Shown here piece after piece: positions 1-7,068 of a DNA stretch of 15,739 bases (positions are counted from its first letter, which is position 1; each line of letters begins with the position of its first letter). The notes below the pieces were generated by a model that had not been told where the DNA came from, searched no databases, and saw only the letters and a program-made list of their open reading frames with translations. Origin of the DNA: an uncultured Spartobacteria bacterium (lineage in GTDB: Bacteria > Verrucomicrobiota > Verrucomicrobiia > Chthoniobacterales > UBA6821). The DNA lies in NCBI GenBank assembly GCA_903831635.1, contig CAIKYN010000075.1:1-15739 (forward strand), read 5' to 3'. The position numbers and the translations under genes were made by a program.

Positions 1-1
1 T

Positions 2-745
2 GTGCAAAACATTGGGGTTCTTCAATCTGGAATCTACTGTCTAAAAAAAACCCTCGAATTCTCTGGCGCCATATCTCGTCCCTATAAGCTATATTCAAAG
101 CACTCCAAACACCCCCTTCTGTGCCGTCCTCGAACATCGGATCGGGAAGTGTATCTTCAGATCTTTGCTGAACGGGAGTATCAATGTCTCGATGAGGTCA
201 AAAGTGCGGAACTTATCATCGATTGCGGTGCAAATATTGGCTATTCGTCGGCATATTTTCTAACTCGATTTCCCAGGTCGAAGGTTATTGCCGTCGAACC
301 CGATCCGGAAAATTTTGCCCTTCTAAAAAAGAACCTGGCTTGGTACGACGACCGTAGCGAAGCTCTACTGAAGGGGGTTTGGTCTAATGAATCTCAGCTT
401 GTTATGTCCGAGGAGCCTTTTAGTGACGGTCGAGAATGGTCAAGGACAGTTCGTTCAATCAGATCTGGTGAAATTGGCATGATCGATTCAATCGATATCG
501 GCACGATCTTGAAAAGGAGTGGCTTTGCTAGGATTTCGATACTTAAGATAGATATCGAGGGAAGTGAAATTGAAGTGTTCTCGTCGGGGGTTGAGGAATG
601 GTTAGGAAAAGTGGACAATCTGGTCATTGAGTTACATGGCCATGAAGCCAGAGCAGTCTGCATACAGGCTATTGCGGACCAAGGGTTTGAAACCCGGGAG
701 TATGGTGAGCTTTTTGTCTGTCGACGGTTTGGCCAAATAAAATGA
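2..745 (+). CDS. FkbM family SAM-dependent methyltransferase (5' end at window edge)
   Basis: This is a probable S-adenosylmethionine-dependent O-methyltransferase of the FkbM family, which commonly methylates sugars or small molecules in glycan and secondary-metabolite pathways. Residues 71-81 (LIIDCGANIGY) form the glycine-rich SAM-binding motif I. The acidic residue closing strand 2 is in VEPDP (98-102). The family hallmark KIDIEGSE is at 182-189, followed by a late strand LVIELHG at 207-213. The 247 residues cover a full methyltransferase domain. A GTG at base 2 can serve as start, but it lies on the window edge, so the protein may begin upstream. It converges on an O-antigen ligase-like gene, which supports a role in surface-polysaccharide decoration. 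The substrate cannot be read from sequence. Its 3' end is partly duplicated 60 bp downstream. Confidence 0.88.
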   Translation: MQNIGVLQSGIYCLKKTLEFSGAISRPYKLYSKHSKHPLLCRPRTSDREVYLQIFAEREYQCLDEVKSAELIIDCGANIGYSSAYFLTRFPRSKVIAVEPDPENFALLKKNLAWYDDRSEALLKGVWSNESQLVMSEEPFSDGREWSRTVRSIRSGEIGMIDSIDIGTILKRSGFARISILKIDIEGSEIEVFSSGVEEWLGKVDNLVIELHGHEARAVCIQAIADQGFETREYGELFVCRRFGQIK

Positions 746-826
746 TCGAAAAGTATTCAGCTACCTGTAAACGCTTTGTAAAAATTAAAATTCCAAATAA
801 AATGATGTCGAAATTACAGCTAGATT
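733..826. repeat. Imperfect direct repeat, 60-bp offset, spanning the methyltransferase stop codon
   Basis: CCAAATAAAATGAT occurs at 733-746 and again at 793-806. Similarity continues past the exact match: CGAAA follows in both copies (747-751 and 809-813), then TTCAGCTA in the first and TACAGCTA in the second. The first copy covers the last codons (QIK, stop) of the methyltransferase. The second copy would read F-Q-I-K-stop in its own frame but has an in-frame stop only a few codons upstream, so it is not a gene. Confidence 0.75.
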
Positions 827-829
827 TCG
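809..829. terminator. Possible weak bidirectional terminator hairpin between convergent genes
   Basis: CGAAAT (809-814) and ATTTCG (824-829) form a 6-bp stem with a 9-nt loop in the spacer between two convergent genes. A short T run follows on the plus strand and a T-rich stretch follows on the minus strand. The stem is short and A/T-rich, so this is a weak call. Confidence 0.3.
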
Positions 830-831
830 GT

Positions 832-2190
832 TTAATCTATTTGGATGTCGTTTGCTTTTTGTTTCACCCTCATCCCCCAGAGCATACCACCTAATAGTGC
901 TGTCATGAGCTGAAGACTAGAGATCTGAAGAGGAAAATCCACCAAACCATGTAACAGTATGCCGAAAAGAGAGAGTGATGAGCAGAAACCGAAAATTCGC
1001 ACTCTTAACTCGGCAGAGCGTGTTAATCTGATACCTTTGGTAATTGCCCAAGCTGATAGAATTATCCACAGGGAGTATCCAAACCACCCCCACTCGACAA
1101 TGGTCTGCAAATGATCGTTATGAGCCTTCGTCCAGTTTCCCTCGACTGGACGTCCGCTGGCCTCCACGGCTGAGGCGAACAATGATCTAAAACTTCCTGC
1201 TCCATTCCCGAAACAACCGGCTTCGGGGATCATATTTTGAACAATGACCTTGTAGGTAAGCAACCGCTGGGAGTCATCAAACTGCTGGTCCTTCCATCGC
1301 GAAAGCGAAGTATTGACTCCGATACAACAGGCAAGAAGAACCACGCCTGCCACGATACTCAGGAATGGGATTATCAACTTTCCCAACTTCATAGTTCCTC
1401 TCAATGGCCTGAGAAGAATTACCATCAAGAATGCTGTCAGAAACATGACAACACAGACTAGGTGACCGCCGCGTGAAATGTTCACAAAGACGGATGCAAG
1501 GGTAGCGCAAAAAGAGACCAACCAGAACACCCTCGCAGCTTGGCTCCATTGTCTGATCACGCTGATCATGCAAAGGCCACCAACTAGTGGAAGCAAAAGG
1601 TTAAGAAAAGCTCCCGCATTGGCGTGATACCTGAATACAGCAAAAAAAGTGTTCCCGGTATCCTCGTGCTCATTCCAGAAAATGGCCGGCGCTTTGGTAA
1701 TACTCTGTGCCAACCCCAAGGCCACGATGCTGACGCCACCTACAGCGATGGCGATCCAAACACGCATGAACCACGTTCGACTTGTGGAGAGATCGGAGGC
1801 CATACAGAAAGCTCCAATCAAACCTGTGATGAGAAGCATTGCTTTCATAGCCAGGGGAGCATCAGTAAACCGGGCGATCATCGGGATGAAATCACCTTCA
1901 GGTACTTCAGTTAACGGATGAAACTGGATATCCAGCACATGCCACCAGCCCTCGGCTAAGAGCATCATCATAAGGAGAGTTGCGATGAGAGGGATCCGAG
2001 GAAAACGTCGCTCTGCTATCAAACCAGCGCAAAAAAGAAGTAGGTTTCCTAGGAGCAACCATCGAATGAGATCAACGGTCCATGGACGGGTCCCTCCCCA
2101 GAGCCAGAGACTGGCCATGAAGATAGCCATTAGAAACCATCGAGATGTATTGACGAGATAAGGACCCATAATCAGCTTATGCCGTGACAT
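832..2190 (-). CDS. O-antigen ligase / Wzy-type polymerase family membrane protein
   Basis: This 452-residue polytopic inner-membrane protein belongs to the O-antigen ligase (Wzy_C/WaaL-like) superfamily, which transfers or polymerises undecaprenyl-linked glycans on the periplasmic face. Many hydrophobic segments span the protein (for example about 17-31, 66-80, 115-131, 143-162, 193-211, 223-237, 245-260, 273-292, 371-383 and 399-414). The long periplasmic loop characteristic of the family lies at about 293-370. It holds a GNGAGSF motif (328-334) and the AHNDHLQTIVEWGWFG segment (356-371), which has the conserved His and Glu positions. An Arg near ISRGGH (238-243) and LHGLVDFPLQ (413-422) also fit the family. 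Ligase and polymerase cannot be separated by sequence alone. ATG at 2190 is used; Met8 (2169) is an alternative start. It is transcribed divergently from the lipoprotein gene and converges on the methyltransferase. Confidence 0.85.
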   Translation of the reverse strand: MSRHKLIMGPYLVNTSRWFLMAIFMASLWLWGGTRPWTVDLIRWLLLGNLLLFCAGLIAERRFPRIPLIATLLMMMLLAEGWWHVLDIQFHPLTEVPEGDFIPMIARFTDAPLAMKAMLLITGLIGAFCMASDLSTSRTWFMRVWIAIAVGGVSIVALGLAQSITKAPAIFWNEHEDTGNTFFAVFRYHANAGAFLNLLLPLVGGLCMISVIRQWSQAARVFWLVSFCATLASVFVNISRGGHLVCVVMFLTAFLMVILLRPLRGTMKLGKLIIPFLSIVAGVVLLACCIGVNTSLSRWKDQQFDDSQRLLTYKVIVQNMIPEAGCFGNGAGSFRSLFASAVEASGRPVEGNWTKAHNDHLQTIVEWGWFGYSLWIILSAWAITKGIRLTRSAELRVRIFGFCSSLSLFGILLHGLVDFPLQISSLQLMTALLGGMLWGMRVKQKANDIQID

Positions 2191-2206
2191 CTTGGAAAGC
2201 TCAGGT

Positions 2207-2218
2207 CAAGGATCCTTG
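2207..2218. promoter_or_regulatory. 12-bp perfect palindrome in a 31-bp divergent spacer; contains a Shine-Dalgarno
   Basis: CAAGGATCCTTG is a perfect palindrome lying between the divergent start codons at 2190 (-) and 2222 (+). On the plus strand its AAGGA (2208-2212) sits 9 nt before the ATG at 2222 and is the only convincing Shine-Dalgarno sequence in the window. The symmetry could also be an operator, but it may simply be a BamHI-like coincidence. Confidence 0.4.
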
Positions 2219-2221
2219 GTA

Positions 2222-2470
2222 ATGAAAATTGAATCTATCTTCACGGTGATTCTTTCGATAGTGGGATGCATAACCCTTGCAGGTTGTGCTGAAACCGAGG
2301 ATCCCAACGAGGCACTCCATGCAAGGCTGAAAGGACTTGAGATGATGTCTCTCAGCCAAATAGCCTCGCCACAACAGGCTGACACTCCCGGAAATCAAGA
2401 CGGTTCCACGGAGTTGGAAAACACCGGAAATCAGAAGACGGATACAGCTTCCCTACCTGGAACACATTGA
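2222..2470 (+). CDS. Small putative lipoprotein, unknown function
   Basis: This 82-residue protein begins with a lipoprotein signal: MKIESIF, then a hydrophobic stretch and the lipobox LAGC, with Cys at residue 21. It should therefore be lipidated and held in a membrane. The mature part is only about 60 residues, polar and low in complexity (rich in Glu, Gln, Asn and Thr), with no recognised domain. The ATG at 2222 is chosen over an in-frame ATG at 2192 because AAGGA lies 9 nt upstream and the signal peptide then starts with Met-Lys. The stop overlaps a possible TTG start (2467) of the next gene, so the two are probably co-transcribed and translationally coupled. I do not recognise a family. 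The tail could act as a tether or linker, but that is speculation. Confidence 0.6.
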   Translation: MKIESIFTVILSIVGCITLAGCAETEDPNEALHARLKGLEMMSLSQIASPQQADTPGNQDGSTELENTGNQKTDTASLPGTH

Positions 2471-2472
2471 GC

Positions 2473-3054
2473 GTGAAGATTCTAGGAATGGTGCTTTTAA
2501 CGATGTGGTCCGTGCTGGCGAGTACGTCCGCATCCTCTCAAGATGCGGAAATCCTGAATCCGCAAGCGATTCGATCAAAGCGCGTCACTGTCGCCATGGA
2601 GACAGTGGGTGACGAGTTTGACGTGCAAATGAAGCTTGTCTCGATGATTGAGAATCAACTCGTCAAAGAGGGCTATCACATTGTCCCGGAAGCTGAAGAT
2701 GCTGACCTGGTGATCATGCCAACAATCGGAAAAATGAAGTCCTCGCATCTCGAAGAAAAATCCCTTGCGGCGCGTAAAAATCAGCCGAATCAAAATAAAA
2801 CTTTGGGAAAAACCTCCAAAATTTCCATTTCAGATTCCAATCACAACAACGAACCAACATGCAGAGTCGGTCTTTTGATCTCTGCTTATCAATCCAAAGA
2901 CTGGCTGAGCATGCCCAACTCCGGAAAAATTCCCATTCCGGTATGGCGAATCTATGATTCCTTGATGTTACCAGTGTCAGCACATGGATCTGAATGCGAA
3001 GCTCTGGTTGAAAAATGCCTCTTGAAGCTCAAACACCCACCGTTTGAAAAATAA
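2473..3054 (+). CDS. Putative secreted protein, unknown function
   Basis: This protein of about 193 residues has a cleavable-looking signal peptide (VKILGMVLLTMWSVLASTSASS), so it is probably exported to the periplasm or beyond. The next region (about 35-85) reads as an alternating strand/helix domain containing KRVTVAMETVGDEFD and MIENQLVKEGYHIVPEAEDADLVIMPTIG. This style resembles periplasmic proteins that compare 'variable' and 'degraded' components, but I cannot assign a family. The middle is polar and Asn/Lys-rich, and a C-terminal block contains VWRIYDSLMLPV plus two Cys residues that might form a disulfide. GTG at 2473 gives the typical Met-Lys signal start; TTG at 2467 overlaps the preceding stop. 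It sits directly after the small lipoprotein gene and likely shares its transcript. Confidence 0.6.
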   Translation: MKILGMVLLTMWSVLASTSASSQDAEILNPQAIRSKRVTVAMETVGDEFDVQMKLVSMIENQLVKEGYHIVPEAEDADLVIMPTIGKMKSSHLEEKSLAARKNQPNQNKTLGKTSKISISDSNHNNEPTCRVGLLISAYQSKDWLSMPNSGKIPIPVWRIYDSLMLPVSAHGSECEALVEKCLLKLKHPPFEK

Positions 3055-3138
3055 AAATTATTGGACGGATCCTCGACCATTGCAGTAGTTATTAGAGAAC
3101 TCCACCATAACCTAAAATTACACCATCCCATGGGACAC

Positions 3139-4095
3139 ATGCACAACTCCATCATCGACACGATCGGTCACACACCCCTCGTACGCCTTAATCGCATCAC
3201 CAAGGATCTCCCGGCTACGATCGCCGTGAAGTGCGAGTTCTTCAATCCGCTCGGGAGCGTGAAGGATCGTATTGGTGCCGCCATGATCGCTGATGCCGAG
3301 GCCAAGGGACTACTCAAAGAAGGCACCACCATTGTCGAACCCACCAGCGGGAACACCGGTATCGCTCTTGCCTTCGTGGCAGCGGCTAAGGGCTACAAGT
3401 TGATCCTCACGATGCCAGAGACGATGAGCGTGGAGCGTCGCACCCTCCTTGCCATGTTGGGAGCTCATCTTGTCCTCACTCCGGGATCCGAAGGGATGAA
3501 GGGGGCCATTGCTCGTGCGGAGCAGATTCTGAAAGAGACACCGAACTCCTGGATGCCCCAGCAGTTCAATAACGCAGCCAACCCTGCCATTCACTCCAAG
3601 ACTACCGCAGAGGAGATTTGGGAGGATACGGATGGCAAAGTGGATATCCTTGTCTCAGCCGTTGGTACAGGCGGGACCATTACCGGTGTGGCAGAGGCCC
3701 TGAAGGCCCGTAAGCAAAGCTTCCAGGCCGTCGCTGTGGAGCCCAAGGATTCTCCCGTCATCTCTCAAACCAAGGCTGGTGAGCCCGTGAAGCCCGGTCC
3801 TCACAAGATCCAGGGAACCGGGGCAGGATTCGTCCCCGGCAATCTCCATCTCGATATCGTCGACGAGGTCATCACGGTCACAAATGATGAGGCGTTTGCG
3901 ATGGCTCGCCGTCTTGCCAAGGAAGAGGGAATTCTTGCCGGCATCAGCTCGGGAGCCAATGTTCATGCTGCGATCGAACTCGCCAAGCGCCCTGAAAACG
4001 CCGGCAAGCTTATTGTCACCGTCGCTTGCTCGACCGGAGAGCGCTACCTTAGCACCGCCCTCGCCGAGGAAGCCCGCGCGCAGGTGGGAGGCTAG
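3139..4095 (+). CDS. cysK: Cysteine synthase A (O-acetylserine sulfhydrylase)
   Basis: This is a cytoplasmic PLP enzyme that makes L-cysteine from O-acetylserine and sulfide, the last step of assimilatory cysteine synthesis. With the start at 3139 it has 318 residues, close to the usual 310-325. The N-terminal TIGHTPLVRLNR is typical. The PLP lysine is K42 in NPLGSVKDR, the substrate loop is PTSGNTG (68-74), and the phosphate-binding loop is in SAVGTGGTITGV. The late motifs KIQGTGAGFVPG and GISSGAN also match. An upstream in-frame ATG at 3130 and a TTG at 3061 are possible, but the family N-terminus aligns best with 3139. Neither ATG has a good Shine-Dalgarno sequence, and 3130 lies in a TCCCATGGGA palindrome. 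No cysE or other sulfur gene is adjacent. Confidence 0.93.
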   Translation: MHNSIIDTIGHTPLVRLNRITKDLPATIAVKCEFFNPLGSVKDRIGAAMIADAEAKGLLKEGTTIVEPTSGNTGIALAFVAAAKGYKLILTMPETMSVERRTLLAMLGAHLVLTPGSEGMKGAIARAEQILKETPNSWMPQQFNNAANPAIHSKTTAEEIWEDTDGKVDILVSAVGTGGTITGVAEALKARKQSFQAVAVEPKDSPVISQTKAGEPVKPGPHKIQGTGAGFVPGNLHLDIVDEVITVTNDEAFAMARRLAKEEGILAGISSGANVHAAIELAKRPENAGKLIVTVACSTGERYLSTALAEEARAQVGG

Positions 4096-4111
4096 GCGCA
4101 ATAGCGCCTAG
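4092..4111 (+). terminator. Perfect hairpin overlapping the cysK stop codon
   Basis: CTAGGCGC (4092-4099), loop AATA and GCGCCTAG (4104-4111) form a perfect 8-bp G/C-rich stem that includes the cysK stop codon (4093-4095). No U-tract follows, so it is not a textbook intrinsic terminator. It could be a Rho-independent-like pause site or a 3'-end stabiliser. Confidence 0.5.
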
Positions 4112-4116
4112 GTTGA

Positions 4117-4146
4117 TTAGACTAAAGACTATTAGGCTGTCAGGTC
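4117..4146 (+). repeat. TTAGRCT heptamer-type intergenic repeat, copy A
   Basis: Downstream of cysK the spacer reads TTAGACT (4117-4123), AAAGACT (4124-4130), ATTAGGCT (4131-4138) and then an AGGTCA (4142-4147) ending. The same order of units (TTAGACT, TTAGGCT, AGGTCA) recurs on the minus strand downstream of argC at 13841-13863. It lies 21 nt after the stop codon in the sense orientation. Confidence 0.5.
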
Positions 4147-4231
4147 ATCCCACTATCATGAATGGTGCGAGCCATTATGCATATCACGAGCACTTGGCTT
4201 GATTCCTTTAGCATTCCCTGTTCCTCTATAT

Positions 4232-4258
4232 CTAACAGTCTTACAGCCTTCAGCCTAA
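4232..4258 (-). repeat. TTAGRCT heptamer-type intergenic repeat, copy B (inverted relative to A)
   Basis: Read on the minus strand the units are TTAGGCTG, AAGGCTG, TAAGACTG and TTAGA. This copy sits just before the TPR gene and is opposite in orientation to copy A in the same 175-bp spacer. TTAGGCTG of A (4132-4139) and CAGCCTAA of B (4251-4258) could base-pair. The rest of the spacer has a small AATGG/CCATT hairpin (4161-4176) and no convincing promoter. Confidence 0.45.
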
Positions 4259-4270
4259 CCACCTTTCTTC

Positions 4271-4894
4271 ATGTCCTCCATCTTTACACCGCCAGAAGCC
4301 GATCAAGAAATCGCCCCTCCTTCAGGAGTTGAGCTACTCTGGCTGAATCATAGGGGTGCTCTGCTTGGCGGAGTTACCGCACTCGTGGTGATTATTGTTG
4401 TCGTCCTAGGCGTGATTGCCTCAAACCGGGCTTCCGAAGAATCTTCGAGGGCCTTACTTGCAGGAGCATCGACCGATGCAGCCTTGAATGAGGTGATTTC
4501 TAAATATCCGAAGAGCCCCGCTGCGGCGGATGCCATGCTCCTGCTTGCCGCATCCCTACGTGATGCAGGGAAACTCGAGGAATCGAACGCTCTTTATTCC
4601 CGCTTTGCCGAGACCTACTCCCGTAGCCCTCTGGCAGTCTCCGCCCTGATTGGTCGTGCGTCGAATGCAAGGGTAGCCGGGAAGACAGACGAGGCACTGA
4701 ACGCATACCAGCAGGCCTCAGCCGGATTCCCCCAGTCTTACGGCGCGCCATTCGCCCTGTTCTCTCAGGCGCGCCTTCTCGCTCAGCAGGGGAAGATGGA
4801 CGAAGCCAAGCGCGCGATCCAAGCCCTTGCAAGTCAGTACCCCTACTCGGCTTCCGCACAGGCTTCGGGTGCAGCACCCACTGCCCGAAACTAG
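4271..4894 (+). CDS. Membrane-anchored tetratricopeptide-repeat protein
   Basis: This 207-residue protein has a short cytoplasmic N-terminus, one strongly hydrophobic transmembrane helix (about 29-50, rich in Val and Ile) and an extracytoplasmic helical domain. The domain carries tandem TPR-like units: a helix pair around 66-97 (KYPKSPAAADAMLLLAASL), RDAGKLEESNALYSRFAETY, RVAGKTDEALNAYQQASAGF and LAQQGKMDEAKRAIQALASQYP. The layout of a single TM helix followed by TPRs resembles YfgM/YbgF-type periplasmic scaffolds that hold chaperones or envelope complexes, but the exact partner cannot be inferred. The C-terminus ends in a short Ala/Ser-rich tail. No Shine-Dalgarno is seen; nine pyrimidines (4262-4270) directly precede the ATG. 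It lies 175 bp after cysK and is probably a separate unit. Confidence 0.75.
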   Translation: MSSIFTPPEADQEIAPPSGVELLWLNHRGALLGGVTALVVIIVVVLGVIASNRASEESSRALLAGASTDAALNEVISKYPKSPAAADAMLLLAASLRDAGKLEESNALYSRFAETYSRSPLAVSALIGRASNARVAGKTDEALNAYQQASAGFPQSYGAPFALFSQARLLAQQGKMDEAKRAIQALASQYPYSASAQASGAAPTARN

Positions 4895-4902
4895 ATTCTT
4901 CA

Positions 4903-4939
4903 CGAAGGTACCCCGTACCAAGGAGGCCTTCGGTGTTTT
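4903..4939 (+). terminator. Possible intrinsic terminator after the TPR gene
   Basis: CGAAGG (4903-4908) pairs with CCTTCG (4927-4932) and is followed by GTGTTTT. A nested GGTAC/GTACC pair (4907-4911 with 4915-4919) offers an alternative inner stem. It lies 9 nt past the stop at 4894. Confidence 0.45.
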
Positions 4940-5004
4940 CAAAAATCGAAAGCTGCCCCAAATACTTCTTGTGAAGCTGAGGGCTTGAACCAGACTTTTA
5001 GTAA

Positions 5005-7068
5005 GTGAAGACATTCTCCCCCCTGATTTTTCTTCTCCTTTCTGCCCTTACCATGACCCGGGCGGCGACCACATCGCTTGTCGTTGCGTCTGGGTCACAG
5101 GCTACGGGAGGTTCCACCACCAATATCTACTTTACAGGGTTTGGCGTGCCTGCGGTGAATGCATCCGGACAGGTTTCCTTCCAAGCTGGGGTCAATGAAG
5201 TCTTTACCCAGCCTTTCGCAATGCCCTTGATCTCTGTACCCGCTATTCCGATTAAGCTTTCAAATGCACTAACGCCGGTGCCGACACCAATCACCATCAC
5301 TCCTAAATTCACCAATTCCTGGAGCGGCATTTGGAAAGTTGATTCCAAGGGAGCAAAGAATCTCGTCTCTCGGATTGGCGCTCCCTTCATGATGGTGGAT
5401 GCTGGAGGCTTCAGCTCTCTTTCTGATCCGATCCTTAACAATGTTGGCACCATCGCCTGGGCGGGAACCTATTATGCAGGATTCATCATGCCGCAACCGA
5501 TACTACCGGGTGCTCCGGTCACGAATTTCTACTCGGGCGCTGGGATCTGGACTTCGAGCAATTCCTATAACCCTGTGGCTTTTGTCGGTGAGTCCGCACC
5601 CGGTTATTCGAATCCCTTCACCACGAGCGTGGGCACGCTCTCCGATCTTGCCAATCAGCAATCGACAAACGGCTTTCTGCTGGGCAACACGCCGATCACG
5701 TTCACGAACTGGGTCAGTTTTTCCTCCATTGATAGAATGGTTCTTCCCGATACGGGCGGAGCGATCTTCTCCGCAACGGTAGGCACAAGTAACTACTACT
5801 ACCCTCCCGTACCGACCAATCCTCCCTATATCATGCCCTTGTATGTGGCCGTGGCACCGCTGACCCAGCATGGGATCTGGGCCCAATCAGCTTCAGGAAG
5901 TCTCTCGCTAATCGCCCAAGAGGGTGAAACGCTGGACATCGAGGGTAGTAACAGGACGGTGGAGTCGATCTCCTTCCTCTCCTGCACGAACGAAGCGGGT
6001 GGACAAACCCGCTCTGTCAACCAGAAGACCGGTGACTTGGTCTATGCGGCCAGTTTTACCGATGGATCCCAAGCTCTTCTTGTTGGCTCTTCCACACTCC
6101 CGACCAATCCTCAGAGTCTTGTCATCTCCACGGGAGATCCAGTGCCGGGATTTTCTGGTAATACGCTCTTTACCGCCTTCGGCGATCCTGCTCTCAACAG
6201 CTCCAATCATGTAGCCTTTCGAGCCGCGGCCAGCACGGTTATGAGTATCGGATATGGCCCTGGTCCGGTCATTCCTCCCGGTTCGTCCAACATGTCGTCC
6301 AACTCCATTCAGTGGGGGATCCAGCGATATACCAATAGCTTTACTGGCATCTGGGCTGACGATGCCCAAGGGAATCTAAAACTCGTGACTAATAGCATGG
6401 TGTCCTCAAGCTTCATGCCCATGGTAGGAGGGAATGGATTCACGGGCTTCTCCGATCCTGTTTACAACAAGTCAAACGCCGTCGCCTTCACCGGAACATG
6501 GTACTATGATGGAACTCCCGTGAAGAATGCCTTTAACGGGGGAACGGGTGTCTGGACTTCGCGCAATCTCACCAAACCCGTTGCCTGGATCGGACAACCC
6601 GCTCCTGGTTATCCAAATCCACTCCCTGCCACGATCGCCTCTCCCTACTCGTGGTCAACAAACAGTATTTCCTACACTAGCACCCCTCCTGTCTTCTCCT
6701 CATTCGACAGGATCGCACTCCCTGATACTGGCCGTCTTGTCCTATGGGCCACGGTATCCACCACCAACACCATCCCCCTGCCCCCAGTTCCCAAGGGGCT
6801 GACAGTTAACAAAACACCGAAACAGGGCACCCTCACCCAACATGGCATCTGGGTTCAAAATTCCGGAGGGGGACTTGATCTCGTGGTGCGTGAGGGAGCT
6901 GCCCTGACCGTGAATGGTAAGTCCCGAGTAATCGCTTCGCTTGTCACGGCAACCGCTGATGGTCCAACAGGAAGTCAGAGCCGTTCTTTCAACCAAACAA
7001 CCGGCGCCTTGGTTTACCTGGCAATTTTTACTGACGGCACTCAGGCGATCCTGAAAGTGACTCCCTAA
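5005..7068 (+). CDS. Secreted NxxGxxAF-repeat protein with two homologous halves
   Basis: This 687-residue protein starts with a signal peptide (MKTFSPLIFLLLSALTMTRA, probable cleavage after residue 20) and has no other membrane segment. It consists of two homologous halves, about 25-360 and 372-687. FTGFGVPAVNASGQVSFQA (43-61) matches FTAFGDPALNSSNHVAFRA (389-407). SGIW (107) matches TGIW (447), DRMVLPDTG (243) matches DRIALPDTG (568), LTQHGIW (286) matches LTQHGIW (610), and FTDGSQALL (351) matches FTDGTQAIL (675). The NxxGxxAF-like units (for example 52-59 and 145-152) are those of the 'choice-of-anchor tandem repeat' proteins of planctomycetes and verrucomicrobia, a likely beta-propeller-like extracellular fold. 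No PEP-CTERM or LPXTG anchor is visible at the C-terminus (ends in ILKVTP), so it may be freely secreted. The GTG start is chosen because it begins the signal peptide; no Shine-Dalgarno is present. Function is unknown. Confidence 0.8.
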   Translation: MKTFSPLIFLLLSALTMTRAATTSLVVASGSQATGGSTTNIYFTGFGVPAVNASGQVSFQAGVNEVFTQPFAMPLISVPAIPIKLSNALTPVPTPITITPKFTNSWSGIWKVDSKGAKNLVSRIGAPFMMVDAGGFSSLSDPILNNVGTIAWAGTYYAGFIMPQPILPGAPVTNFYSGAGIWTSSNSYNPVAFVGESAPGYSNPFTTSVGTLSDLANQQSTNGFLLGNTPITFTNWVSFSSIDRMVLPDTGGAIFSATVGTSNYYYPPVPTNPPYIMPLYVAVAPLTQHGIWAQSASGSLSLIAQEGETLDIEGSNRTVESISFLSCTNEAGGQTRSVNQKTGDLVYAASFTDGSQALLVGSSTLPTNPQSLVISTGDPVPGFSGNTLFTAFGDPALNSSNHVAFRAAASTVMSIGYGPGPVIPPGSSNMSSNSIQWGIQRYTNSFTGIWADDAQGNLKLVTNSMVSSSFMPMVGGNGFTGFSDPVYNKSNAVAFTGTWYYDGTPVKNAFNGGTGVWTSRNLTKPVAWIGQPAPGYPNPLPATIASPYSWSTNSISYTSTPPVFSSFDRIALPDTGRLVLWATVSTTNTIPLPPVPKGLTVNKTPKQGTLTQHGIWVQNSGGGLDLVVREGAALTVNGKSRVIASLVTATADGPTGSQSRSFNQTTGALVYLAIFTDGTQAILKVTP

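Noticed and set aside
3126..3135. The TCCCATGGGA palindrome over the alternative cysK start
   Set aside because: It is only 10 bp with no loop and could easily be chance around an ATG.
3061..3138. An N-terminal extension of cysteine synthase from the TTG at 3061
   Set aside because: The extra residues do not resemble the family and the usual N-terminus aligns with the ATG at 3139.
4117..4258. A CRISPR array in the cysK-TPR spacer
   Set aside because: Units are only 7-8 bp, degenerate and in both orientations, with no unique spacers and no cas genes.
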